From Chryseobacterium sp. RU37D (GTDB taxonomy: Bacteria > Bacteroidota > Bacteroidia > Flavobacteriales > Weeksellaceae), in assembly GCF_900156075.1 (NCBI RefSeq), contig NZ_FTMM01000009.1, positions 50,632 to 114,631 of the forward strand: a DNA stretch of 64,000 bases, read 5' to 3'. Under the pieces are notes generated by a model that saw nothing but the letters and a program-made list of their open reading frames with translations, did not search any database and had not been told where the DNA came from. Below, piece by piece: positions 55,001 to 62,752 of this stretch (its first letter is position 1; each line of letters opens with the position of its first letter). The position numbers and the translations under genes are program-made.

Positions 55001-56889
55001 ACATCCAATGTAAGATCATTGATGGAAGACATGGCCATTTTACCGCTTACCTTTCCACTTACAATCTGGTTTCCGGGCTTATTAGTAAAATAATTCATAT
55101 TTAAATAATTAACATCAGCATCCACATTCATAGAAATCCTTGAAGTACTGAAATCAATTAATCCTTTTACCGTAGCCTTCGCCTGTTCGTCATTAACAGT
55201 AATTAATCCGTTATATTTTTTATGATCCAATAATCCGTCGAGATAAAGGTTATTGATCTCCTTGTTCATGATCTCAATACTGGAAATTTGAGATTTTGTG
55301 GTGAGTTTCATGGTATTTACATCAAAACTCTGTCCATTAATGTCAAATCTTCCCGAGATCAATCCGACAGTTTTATTCTTGGTAATGACGGATGTGTTTA
55401 AGTCTTTTACCTCAGCAATCCCTACATATTTCGGCATTGGCGTGCTATAGCCTGTCAGTGAAAATTTTGTAATTTTTGCCTGCCCTATTCCGGTCATTAA
55501 ATTTCCATTGGAAACATAGACCTGATCAGGATTTACCCTTGCAGATCCATTATATTTTAATTTTCCAAAATCATCAGCAAAGTTCTTCATTTTTTTAGAA
55601 ATAAAGGAAGGCATCATTGCTTTCAGATCTTTATAGGTAAAATCTGTTGAAAGATTATTGGTTTCAATTAAAAATTTACCTTTCAGAAGATCTTTCACCT
55701 TCATCGTTTTGGTAGCAATATTTACCGCTGGATTTCGGATAAGAAAATTTTCGAGATAAAAATTATTCAGTGGGCCAGTCATTTTACCAGAAACATTAAA
55801 TGGCTTGAAATTATCCCAATTGGTCACAAAATAGCTTATATCATAGCCACTTAACTGGCTTCCCTGATGAAGATTCATATCCCAGCGGACACGGTCTGCA
55901 AACTCGGCCCACGAACCTTTATTTAAATGAAATTTAATATTTCCCTGCAAAAGGGTATGATCTGTATTGAGGGTAAGGTCCTTTAAAGAAAGATAATCCG
56001 ACGTCATTGACAATTCCGTGGAAAATGTGTCTACAAAATGAGATTTTCCCCATCTTTTTGTAACAAAAGACATATTGTTGATTAAAGCTGAAATATTGGC
56101 TCCATTTACTTTTACGTTGGGAGCTTTCAAATTAAAGTTTGTAGCAGTAAGCCATTTTCCTGCCTCACCCGGGGAATTCTGATTGACAATAGAAACCTTA
56201 GAATCAAGGATTTGCAATCTTGAGTTTAGCTGAAATGGAGGTTTATTGGGATCTCTTTTTTTACCGCTGTCAAATAACTGGGTAAAGCGTATGAAGTTGG
56301 AAATACTGTCTCCTTTATAGGTAATGACTTTTACATCCGCATTTTTTAAAGTAAGCGAATTGAAACTTAAAGAATTGTTTTTTCCTATATTGGTAGCAAG
56401 TGAAAACCAGTCGGAATTTGCTGTAAACTCTTTAGCCTCAATAAAATCATAACCTTTATAATCTTTGATTTTTAAGCCCTTTATCTTTACATTTCCAAAA
56501 AAATTTACTTCAACACTCTGAGTAGACATCTGTGCCTTAAAATCTCTATTGACGATCTGTAATGCCTGGTTTGCAGCCCATTGCTTAGTTACCGGAAGAT
56601 TAATAATAATGAAAATGGCACCCACAAGCCCCAAGCCAAGCCAGAAAAGAATGAGCAGAAGCCTTGCCCACCAGGAATAACTGGTAACATCCTTCACCGC
56701 CTGTTTACCAAACTCTTCAGCCGTCTCAATGGGATGATGAATAGCATCTGAAGCCAGCTCAGACGCCTCCTTAACTGTTTCCTTTACAACACCTTCTGCA
56801 TTTTCAACAGCTTTTTGTACCTGATTACCTAAGTTTTCAGCTACTGATTTTTTGTTCTCATTCTCGTTATTATTCTCTAACTTTGCCAT
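52096..56889 (-). CDS. TamB-like translocation and assembly module protein
   Basis: The 1597-residue protein has a charged N-terminal cytoplasmic segment with amphipathic repeats (about 1-75), one transmembrane helix (about 80-105, LLLILFWLGLGLVGAIFII), a long repetitive beta-strand body with AsmA-like N-terminal features, and a C-terminal TamB domain ending in lysine-rich KKKKDKK. VLQFGSVLLLSSFNVSNTGG and LSPRIKVKTGLG are typical of its end. It probably bridges the periplasm and assists outer-membrane protein or lipid delivery. I start it at the ATG at 56889 (MAKLENNNENENK); an upstream ATG at 56958 would read into tsaD. Confidence 0.9.
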   Translation of the reverse strand: MAKLENNNENENKKSVAENLGNQVQKAVENAEGVVKETVKEASELASDAIHHPIETAEEFGKQAVKDVTSYSWWARLLLILFWLGLGLVGAIFIIINLPVTKQWAANQALQIVNRDFKAQMSTQSVEVNFFGNVKIKGLKIKDYKGYDFIEAKEFTANSDWFSLATNIGKNNSLSFNSLTLKNADVKVITYKGDSISNFIRFTQLFDSGKKRDPNKPPFQLNSRLQILDSKVSIVNQNSPGEAGKWLTATNFNLKAPNVKVNGANISALINNMSFVTKRWGKSHFVDTFSTELSMTSDYLSLKDLTLNTDHTLLQGNIKFHLNKGSWAEFADRVRWDMNLHQGSQLSGYDISYFVTNWDNFKPFNVSGKMTGPLNNFYLENFLIRNPAVNIATKTMKVKDLLKGKFLIETNNLSTDFTYKDLKAMMPSFISKKMKNFADDFGKLKYNGSARVNPDQVYVSNGNLMTGIGQAKITKFSLTGYSTPMPKYVGIAEVKDLNTSVITKNKTVGLISGRFDINGQSFDVNTMKLTTKSQISSIEIMNKEINNLYLDGLLDHKKYNGLITVNDEQAKATVKGLIDFSTSRISMNVDADVNYLNMNYFTNKPGNQIVSGKVSGKMAMSSINDLTLDVDANNINFATATQKYTIPNAKMKTFIENGGRVIDVDAPGAVNGKISGRYNLGDLAGMVENGLNKILVGPTPRKMYRGQNFTMSFDVQQGLVSYFMPDLKIPQGAKVEGQYDGNSNNLILNVDAASLKYIMTKVEEITEADKALAAANPEYKINERDKVTRDSALVDSVMVRINTANLDEQIFAKINRVKYNKNILKDITLSGRNENNTILHLATKFKHGSSEEELDDQLKEYAININQSTNNAGDFVFRFEPTQVKFNQVTWTIDTSPDLNHSITYRKKEGDFDIRNLRIYSDNSALFVKEAQFKSAKDFYLDAEVKDFAIEKLLEMDAGGNSLDLQGLANGSVKIKMDKSTLQPLVDMTVDDIRMNGNDMGDITISATNGFSLNVYDIDIKVNSAGVIGNNSLHVTGTVNNNTASPTIDLTAEMRDFDVAFAQQFVKTVFGNMRGKATGDLKITGKFNDLDYSGDIGLKGFGLKLLFTGVDYSFGNTVIPLSKGLAILNNIEVHDGRSNSNGNISGAIQFETLSSMGVNLVMRADNLLMLNTTQKDFDLFWGRVYGQGDLYVDGPVSGLSITTPNMKALNGSTFTFNSGSTSNVEEFKMLRFLNEGKDGLVTLEKKKKAGANMNIDFSLDVDKGTTVNVLIGDDVGNIMVKGAAEKLRFQMSRQGNIAMNGAYKVDNGTFVSKAILNKTFQIQKGSSIRWDGDAMKPALDITANYVRMVSNAGEYLNLGKLQPISILLQANISQSLIDPKVDLGVTAMDVSSQVSETLAAKMSQEGEKVLQFGSVLLLSSFNVSNTGGVDVDVAGVAKSSGYNMLLKQLGSVLNTMSNEFQIDLNYVQGDQYSNTGDRANAGVSFALSPRIKVKTGLGIPLNKTENTEANYLSGEGTIEYDISKKNDGSLILRGYSKPSNIGMVNGAGSNGTANQAYGGGIVWSKSFNSLFKKKKKDKKVQDSKNEIKTDSTKSEAK

Positions 56890-56893
56890 TATT

Positions 56894-57910
56894 ATGAGCG
56901 ACTCTATAATTTTAGGTATTGAATCGTCGTGTGACGATACATCAGCAGCTATCATCAAGGGAAATTCTATTCTATCGAATATTGCAGCGAATCAGGTAAT
57001 CCATAAGGAATATGGCGGTGTCGTCCCTGAACTGGCATCGCGTGCACATCAGCAAAATATCATCCCCGTTGTTGAAAAATCTCTAACTAAAGCAAATATA
57101 CAACAAAATGCAATCTCTGCGATAGGATTTACGCGCGGCCCCGGACTTTTAGGCTCACTTCTTGTCGGAACATCATTTGCTAAGTCATTGGCAATGAGTC
57201 TGGACGTTCCTTTAATTGAAGTAAACCACCTCCAGGCGCACATTTTAGCCCATTTCATTGACGATGCAAATCCTATGCCGCCAAAATTTCCGTTCTTATG
57301 CCTTACCGTAAGCGGTGGACACACCATGATTGTTCTGGTGAAAGATTATTTTGATATGGAAATCATCGGGAAAACCACTGATGATGCGGCCGGAGAGGCA
57401 TTCGATAAGATCGGAAAAATCTTTGACCTGGACTATCCTGCAGGACCTATCATTGATAAGCTGGCCAGGGAGGGAAATCCTGACGCTTTTAAATTTAATA
57501 AACCAAAACTAGAGAATTACGATTATTCTTTCAGCGGAATAAAAACTTCTGTATTATATTTTATCCAAAAAGAAGTTAAAAAAGAGAATGACTTCATAAA
57601 AAATAATATCAATGATCTTTGTGCCTCTGTACAAAAAACCATCATTGAAATTTTAATGAATAAATTAGAAAAAGTAGCAAAAGATTTAAACATAAAAGAA
57701 GTAGCAATCGCAGGCGGGGTTTCCGCCAATTCTGCCCTAAGAAAAGCCATGCAAGACAATAATGAAAAGCTGGGCTGGAATATTTACATCCCAAAATTTG
57801 AATACACAACCGATAATGCAGCAATGATTGCCATGGTGGCACAGTTGAAATTTGAAAGAAGAGAATTTACGGATTTGAGGACAACGGCGACAGCAAAATA
57901 CGATTTGTAG
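56894..57910 (+). CDS. tsaD: tRNA N6-adenosine threonylcarbamoyltransferase
   Basis: The 338-residue protein transfers the threonylcarbamoyl group to A37 of ANN-decoding tRNAs. IILGIESSCDDTSAAII opens the ASKHA fold; NHLQAHILAHF gives the two metal-binding histidines; CLTVSGGHTMIVLV, AGEAFDKIGKIFDLDYP and VAIAGGVSANSALRKAM are further signatures. The ATG at 56894 gives the standard start, four bases from the divergent tamB start, so each promoter must lie inside the other gene. Confidence 0.97.
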   Translation: MSDSIILGIESSCDDTSAAIIKGNSILSNIAANQVIHKEYGGVVPELASRAHQQNIIPVVEKSLTKANIQQNAISAIGFTRGPGLLGSLLVGTSFAKSLAMSLDVPLIEVNHLQAHILAHFIDDANPMPPKFPFLCLTVSGGHTMIVLVKDYFDMEIIGKTTDDAAGEAFDKIGKIFDLDYPAGPIIDKLAREGNPDAFKFNKPKLENYDYSFSGIKTSVLYFIQKEVKKENDFIKNNINDLCASVQKTIIEILMNKLEKVAKDLNIKEVAIAGGVSANSALRKAMQDNNEKLGWNIYIPKFEYTTDNAAMIAMVAQLKFERREFTDLRTTATAKYDL

Positions 57911-57916
57911 GAGAAT

Positions 57917-58556
57917 GCGGAGCCACGAAGTGGTGACGTAAAAAGCAAAGGGTTTCAGTCCTTTGAAAATATTTTGATTAAATGTAAATATTCACGAGCT
58001 ACGAAGTAGCGAGATAAAATGGGACAATCTCTTGTTAAAAATTATATTCATATTATATTCTCTACTAAAAACAGAGAACCCATAATTGAAGCAATACAGG
58101 AAGAATTATTTTCATATCTAGCCGGAATCTGCAAAAATATGGAATGCAATCCTATCAAAATCGGAGGATACAAAAATCATGTTCACATCCTTTGTCTTTT
58201 ATCAAAAAAAATAACTCTAGTGAAACTTTTGGAAAGTTTAAAATCTCATTCCTCCAAATGGATAAAGACCAAAGATATTCAATATTCCAATTTTTATTGG
58301 CAAAATGGATATGGAAGTTTTTCAGTAAATCCGAGAGAGGTTGAAACTGTAGTACAGTATATTAGTAACCAAAAAGAATATCATAGAATTAAAAGTTTTA
58401 AAGAAGAGTTTTTACTGTTTTTAAAAAACTATGAAATTGAATTTGATGAAAAATATGTTTGGGATTAATATTTCGCTCTTTCAGAGCTCATAAATAATCT
58501 TAATCAGAACAAAAAGACCTACAGTCTTTGCTAATTATTCCGCCACTTCGTGGCTC
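57917..58556. mobile_element. REP-associated transposase element bounded by symmetric hairpins
   Basis: Around the transposase gene lie three hairpins on each side. Left: GCCAC-GAA-GTGGT (57922-57934), CAAAGG/CCTTTG (57946-57965) and GCTAC-GAA-GTAGC (57998-58010). Right: GCTCT-TTC-AGAGC (58475-58487), AAAGAC/GTCTTT (58513-58529) and GCCAC-TTC-GTGGC (58542-58554). The outer pair are reverse complements: loop GAA on the left, TTC on the right. This fits REP/BIME-like elements served by a RAYT. It sits between tsaD and rsmE. Confidence 0.75.
58019..58468 (+). CDS. REP-associated tyrosine transposase (IS200-like Y1 transposase)
   Basis: The 149-residue protein is a single-domain Y1 transposase. 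The HUH metal motif is NHVHIL (about residue 55-60), with the likely nucleophile tyrosine in VQYISNQKEYHR near residue 115-125, and YIHIIFSTKNREPII at the N-terminus. Such enzymes cut and join single-stranded DNA at hairpins, without target duplication. It is intact and flanked by six small hairpins, so it may still mobilise them. No TnpB/accessory gene is present. Confidence 0.9.
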   Translation: MGQSLVKNYIHIIFSTKNREPIIEAIQEELFSYLAGICKNMECNPIKIGGYKNHVHILCLLSKKITLVKLLESLKSHSSKWIKTKDIQYSNFYWQNGYGSFSVNPREVETVVQYISNQKEYHRIKSFKEEFLLFLKNYEIEFDEKYVWD

Positions 58557-58574
58557 TTTAAAAAAAGAAAAAAA

Positions 58575-59273
58575 ATGAAACTATTCTACGGAGAAATCAA
58601 CGGAAATACAGTAATAATCAATGATGAAGAACAACAGCATATTGTAAAAGTCCTTCGAATGAAAGATGGTGAAGAAATCCATGTGACAGATGGAAAAGGA
58701 AATCTTGCGTTCGGAAAACTGTTGATTGAAGGTAAAAAAGCAAATATTGAAGTAGATGAAATTAAAGCAGGGCTGAGTGATTTTAATCCTAAACTTCACA
58801 TTGCGATTGCTCCGACGAAAAATATTGACCGCATTGAGTTTTTTGTAGAAAAAGCAGTAGAAATGGGCATTTCTGAAATAACGATTTTAAATACAGAAAA
58901 AACTGAACGTAAAAACATTAATATCGATAAATTAAGAAAACAAGCCGTTGCAGCGTCCAAGCAAAGCTTAAGATTTCATTTTCCTATCATTAATGATTTA
59001 ATTAAAATTCAGGATTTTCTGAAAAAAATTAACCCTGAAAATACTTTCGTGGCACACTGCCATGAAAATCTGGAAAGAATAGATTTGAAACAAATTCCGG
59101 CGCTGGAAAAAATTGTTTTCCTGATCGGGCCGGAAGGTGATTTTTCGGAAAAAGAGATTTCTTTTTTGGCGGACCTCCAAATAAAAGCGGTTTCTCTTGG
59201 AAATCAAAGATTGAGAACAGAAACTGCAGGGATTTTTGTAGCAGCCTGGAACTATTCCAAAATGAGCAGCTAA
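58575..59273 (+). CDS. rsmE: 16S rRNA (uracil1498-N3)-methyltransferase RsmE
   Basis: The 232-residue SPOUT methyltransferase has the N-terminal PUA-like domain (HIVKVLRMKDGEEIHVTDGKG) and the C-terminal SPOUT knot with FLIGPEGDFSEKEI and VSLGNQRLRTETAG. APTKNIDRIEFFVEKAVEMG is the central signature. It methylates U1498 of 16S rRNA. Its last four bases overlap the end of a convergent membrane-protein gene. Confidence 0.96.
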   Translation: MKLFYGEINGNTVIINDEEQQHIVKVLRMKDGEEIHVTDGKGNLAFGKLLIEGKKANIEVDEIKAGLSDFNPKLHIAIAPTKNIDRIEFFVEKAVEMGISEITILNTEKTERKNINIDKLRKQAVAASKQSLRFHFPIINDLIKIQDFLKKINPENTFVAHCHENLERIDLKQIPALEKIVFLIGPEGDFSEKEISFLADLQIKAVSLGNQRLRTETAGIFVAAWNYSKMSS

Positions 59274-60130
59274 TTATTATTTTCTAATTTCTGTTTAAAG
59301 CTTCCTAATAAAGGGGCAAAAATATGGTAAGGAAATAATGAAATTAGGACGAAATTTTTGGCATCCTGGAAATCCGCCAATACAAAAAAGTCTGTATACC
59401 AATGAAAAACGTACAGGAAAATCATTATAAAGGTTAGATATTTTCTATTAAACGCTGCTAAAAAACTCGAAGCCTGGGCAATAATTCCGATAAGCGTTAT
59501 AAAAACCCAGAAATTTTCATAGGTGTACAAGTGAAGAATCCAGTTGGGGACCTTGATATCAGCCATCCAATAGTTATCTAACGTATTGATTTTTGCAGCA
59601 TTTTTATCGAGCCATGTTATTTTTTCGGTTCCTTTGATTAGATTTTTTGCAATACCTAAAAACTTTGAGAACCCCGCCAGACTATAAGTTGTCAAAATTC
59701 CGAGGTAGAAATATTGAACCCATTTGAAATCATTTACTTTGTTCAGGTTCTTTGGAAGCAGAAAAATTGCCATAAAAAAGCCGATAATAACAAGATGATT
59801 ATTATGCCCTACACTGAAATTAAGAGAAATGGGGAAATTAATAATTGCTATTAAAACGAATATTAAAAAATTAAGAAAATAATTCTGTCTAAACAATGTT
59901 ATAATTAAAAATACAGCACAAAGAATCAAAATACTTACATATAGAATCTCACTTGGATATTCCGGGAAAATAAATCGTTGAATATCTAAAAAGGGTTCAT
60001 AAATTTCTTTCGGCCAACGGCTTATTCTTTTAAATACTAAATATTGCATCAGCAACCAATACAGCCCGAAAATACGCATTATATAATACGCAATTTTATA
60101 ATTGAAAACAGTAAGTTCTTTGTATTTCAT
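59270..60130 (-). CDS. HTTM-like multi-pass membrane protein
   Basis: The 286-residue protein has about eight transmembrane helices, with a short polar N-terminus and FSVGHNNHLVIIGFFMAIFLL in the middle and VFHWYTDFFVLADFQDAKNF near the end. The pattern resembles HTTM (vitamin-K-dependent gamma-carboxylase-related) membrane proteins without an obvious catalytic domain. Its start shares one base with the stop of the preceding 143-aa gene (TAATG), so both are translated together. Confidence 0.68.
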   Translation of the reverse strand: MKYKELTVFNYKIAYYIMRIFGLYWLLMQYLVFKRISRWPKEIYEPFLDIQRFIFPEYPSEILYVSILILCAVFLIITLFRQNYFLNFLIFVLIAIINFPISLNFSVGHNNHLVIIGFFMAIFLLPKNLNKVNDFKWVQYFYLGILTTYSLAGFSKFLGIAKNLIKGTEKITWLDKNAAKINTLDNYWMADIKVPNWILHLYTYENFWVFITLIGIIAQASSFLAAFNRKYLTFIMIFLYVFHWYTDFFVLADFQDAKNFVLISLFPYHIFAPLLGSFKQKLENNN

Positions 60131-60561
60131 TACAGTCTGGCTATAAGAGTTTTTTTAATTTTAAAAGTCGGTTTTCCCAACTCCCACGGATTGAAATTTT
60201 CTTTAAACAAAAGAAAATTAATATTTTCCTGCTGATAACTTTTAATGAAAATTTTCATCTTTCGGATGTTTCTTTCTCTGTCTTCGTTTTTCTCAATTTT
60301 TTTTCCATAAAACCCTGTAATTAAAGCCAGATTATTTTCATCATACAGATCGGTCGCCTTATATAAAACACGAATCGTATCGTTTCCTTTAACTTTATAT
60401 AGCCTGTATTGCTCCTCAAATTTCTCGCTTCCACTTGGGCTGGTAAATAACTTCCAACTGAAAAAAGGATAAATCTCCTTCCCTCCTTTTTCAATTATAT
60501 ACAACGAAACAAAAGAAAGGAATATGGAAATAAAAAAAAGATATTTGGTATATTTTTGCAT
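60130..60561 (-). CDS. Membrane-anchored protein of unknown function, partner of the HTTM-like protein
   Basis: The 143-residue product has an N-terminal transmembrane segment (about 6-24: YLFFISIFLSFVSLYII) and a polar domain that would face the periplasm, with FSWKLFTSPSGSEKFEEQY and DTIRVLYKATDLYDENN. No known domain is seen. The stop and the next start share a base, so it and the HTTM-like protein probably act together. Confidence 0.68.
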   Translation of the reverse strand: MQKYTKYLFFISIFLSFVSLYIIEKGGKEIYPFFSWKLFTSPSGSEKFEEQYRLYKVKGNDTIRVLYKATDLYDENNLALITGFYGKKIEKNEDRERNIRKMKIFIKSYQQENINFLLFKENFNPWELGKPTFKIKKTLIARL

Positions 60562-60588
60562 ATAAATATTGTGTTTTATAGAGCAATT

Positions 60589-61269
60589 TTAATCAAAGCA
60601 AGATTTTAAATTATTATCTTTCAAGTATTTATCAAAAATCTGCTGTCCACTTCTTATTGAATTTACTGCCCAGCGAATTTTCATTTTAAAGAGTTTTTCT
60701 TCATTTAACTTATAATCAATATTAGATTTTAAAAGCTTTTGCTTCAAATCATACATGCAAATCGATGCCGCCACCGAAACATTAAAGCTTTTCGTAAAAC
60801 CGTACATAGGAATCGCCAGTGTTTCATCTGCAAAATCCAGAATTTCCTGGGAAACTCCTTTCATTTCCGTCCCGAAAACTAAGGCAATAGGTTCTGTAAT
60901 CTCATATTCAGGCAGCATTTTTGCGTGGCTTTCCAGTGAACCCACCACTATTTTATACCCTTGATTTTTGATTTTCTGAAAAGATTCTATATTTCTGGGA
61001 AGTTTTTCCACCTCGACCCATGTATCAGCTCCTTTTGTAACTCGGAGATTAGGTTCAAAACTATATTCTTCCTGCAAAGCGATCACTTTATGAAAACCGC
61101 ATGCTTCCACAGAACGGACAATGGCAGCAGCATTTCTGAACTGATAAATATCTTCCATCACAGGTAAGACAAAATCTGAACTTTCTTGGGAATAATACTC
61201 AATTTTTGCCAATCTTTCCTCCGTTAAAAACTGTTTTAAGTACTCAAAAGTTTTCGCCAAATCTTTCAT
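60589..61269 (-). CDS. TrmH family RNA 2'-O-methyltransferase
   Basis: The 226-residue SPOUT protein has FRNAAAIVRSVEACGFHKVI (motif 1), ALVFGTEMKGVSQEIL (motif 2) and IPMYGFTKSFNVSVAASICM (motif 3). This pattern fits tRNA guanosine-18 2'-O-methyltransferase (TrmH), but related enzymes act on rRNA. The ATG at 61269 (MKDLAKTFEYLKQF) is preferred to the TTG at 61290. Confidence 0.9.
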   Translation of the reverse strand: MKDLAKTFEYLKQFLTEERLAKIEYYSQESSDFVLPVMEDIYQFRNAAAIVRSVEACGFHKVIALQEEYSFEPNLRVTKGADTWVEVEKLPRNIESFQKIKNQGYKIVVGSLESHAKMLPEYEITEPIALVFGTEMKGVSQEILDFADETLAIPMYGFTKSFNVSVAASICMYDLKQKLLKSNIDYKLNEEKLFKMKIRWAVNSIRSGQQIFDKYLKDNNLKSCFD

Positions 61270-61435
61270 CTGATAATATATATTTTTCAATATTCAGATA
61301 TAATACTCATAATGATAGCCTTAATTATAATTTTTGTCATAAACGTTTCATTCATTTTCAAATTTTTGCAAATTTAACGTAATTTTGAGGAATCCTCCTG
61401 AACAGGAGATGAAATTTCTAACAAAAGCCCTTTTT

Positions 61436-62452
61436 ATGAAACGAAAAGTTCTGCTAATATATACCGGTGGTACGATCGGTATGGAGAAAGATTATGAAAC
61501 CGGAAGCCTTCGCGCATTTGATTTTGGAAATATTTTTGAGAAAATGCCCGAAATGAAGCTGATGGAATGTGAGGTTTTCGTTCATCCTTTTGCTAAACCA
61601 CTTGATTCTTCGGATATGGGGCCGAATGAATGGAAAATTATAGCCCATTACATCCATAAAAATTATGACAAATATGATGGATTTTTAATTCTTCACGGAA
61701 CAGATACAATGTCTTATACGGCTTCTGCTTTAAGTTTTATGCTAAAAGGGTTGAACAAGCCTGTAATTTTAACCGGTTCCCAGCTTCCAATCGGAGACTT
61801 GAGGACGGATGCGAAAGAAAATCTTCTGACCAGCCTTTATTATGCCAGTTTGTATGAAAATGACAAAGCGGTTATTCAGGAAGTTGCGATTTATTTTGAG
61901 TATAAATTATTGAGAGGAAACCGTACTTTGAAATACTCGGCAGAGTATTTCGATGCCTATGCGAGCCCGAACTACCCTATTCTTGGGCAGTCCGGGGTTC
62001 ATCTAAATATTATTAAAGAAAATCTTCACCGTGGAAATCCTGATGTAGAATTTCATGTGGATGACCATATTTCGGAAGATGTTTTGTTTTGGAGAATTTT
62101 TCCGGGAATGAAACTGAACCATTTTAAAGAAATTCCCAAAATGAAGGTTTTAATTCTTCAGGTTTTTGGTTCAGGAACGATTTTTAGCAGCGAAAATACA
62201 CAGCAGACTTTGCAGGAAATAAGAAACAACGGGACAGAAATCGTAGTGGTAAGTCAATGTATTTCAGGGGGAATATCATTTGGAAAATATGAAAATAGCA
62301 ATATTTTCTCAAGAATCGGGGCGATAAGCGGAAAAGACATTACGGCGGAAAGTGCGATTACAAAAGCAATGCATTTAATCGACAATCCTCAGTATACCGG
62401 AAGTTTTACCGATAACTTTACAAAAAGCCTTTGTGGAGAAATTTCTGACTAA
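61436..62452 (+). CDS. ansA: Type I L-asparaginase
   Basis: The 338-residue cytoplasmic enzyme hydrolyses asparagine to aspartate and ammonia. The first catalytic threonine is in LLIYTGGTIGM and the second with its aspartate in LILHGTDTMSYTASALSFM; the lysine site is in RTDAKENLLTSLYYA. I chose the ATG at 61436, the family's usual start (MKRKVLLIYTGGT). The ATG at 61409 (MKFLTKALFM...) is also possible, but a TTG at 61385 lies inside a TAATTTTG box. Confidence 0.93.
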   Translation: MKRKVLLIYTGGTIGMEKDYETGSLRAFDFGNIFEKMPEMKLMECEVFVHPFAKPLDSSDMGPNEWKIIAHYIHKNYDKYDGFLILHGTDTMSYTASALSFMLKGLNKPVILTGSQLPIGDLRTDAKENLLTSLYYASLYENDKAVIQEVAIYFEYKLLRGNRTLKYSAEYFDAYASPNYPILGQSGVHLNIIKENLHRGNPDVEFHVDDHISEDVLFWRIFPGMKLNHFKEIPKMKVLILQVFGSGTIFSSENTQQTLQEIRNNGTEIVVVSQCISGGISFGKYENSNIFSRIGAISGKDITAESAITKAMHLIDNPQYTGSFTDNFTKSLCGEISD

Positions 62453-62465
62453 TTTTTATCAATAG

Positions 62466-62496
62466 TTTGCTAATTCGAGAAATTACTCTATTTTTG
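62466..62496 (+). promoter_or_regulatory. Consensus flavobacterial promoter of tRNA-Ser
   Basis: TTTG at 62466-62469, 19 bases, then TATTTTTG at 62489-62496: an exact consensus match. The tRNA 5' end lies 11 bases after the -7 box. Confidence 0.78.
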
Positions 62497-62507
62497 CAAT
62501 CTCAATT

Positions 62508-62594
62508 AGAAAGGTGTCCGAGTGGTTGAAGGAGCTACCCTGGAAAGGTAGTATACGGGTAACTGTATCGAGGGTTCGAATCCCTTCCTTTCTG
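62508..62594 (+). tRNA. tRNA-Ser (anticodon GGA)
   Basis: The 87-nt gene folds as a class II tRNA: acceptor AGAAAGG/CCTTTCT, D arm TCCGAGTGGTTGAAGGA, anticodon arm CTACC-CTGGAAA-GGTAG with GGA at the anticodon, a long variable arm, and T arm GAGGG-TTCGAAT-CCCTT. The discriminator is G and CCA is not encoded. It reads UCC and UCU serine codons. Confidence 0.95.
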
Positions 62595-62600
62595 CATATT

Positions 62601-62627
62601 AAGGTACTGATTTTCAGTACTTTTTTT
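62601..62627 (+). terminator. Terminator of tRNA-Ser
   Basis: GTACTG pairs with CAGTAC across ATTTT, followed by seven T, seven bases after the tRNA. Confidence 0.8.
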
Positions 62628-62682
62628 ATTCTAATAGTTTCTTCTTTTGAAAAATATTGAAAATTTTCATAGTTTTACCATA

Positions 62683-62739
62683 ATAAAATATGGATAAAAT
62701 AGGGATAAAATATGCCAATTTTACAAACTATTTACAAAC
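62683..62739 (+). repeat. 11-bp-phased direct repeats upstream of the integrase
   Basis: ATAAAATA starts at 62683, 62694 and 62705, and TTTACAAAC at 62720 and 62731, each series spaced exactly 11 bp. One turn of DNA separates the copies, so a protein could bind them on one face. They may be integrase arm-type sites or operators. This makes the ATG at 62753 the more likely integrase start. Confidence 0.6.
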
Positions 62740-62752
62740 CAAAAATGCACTT

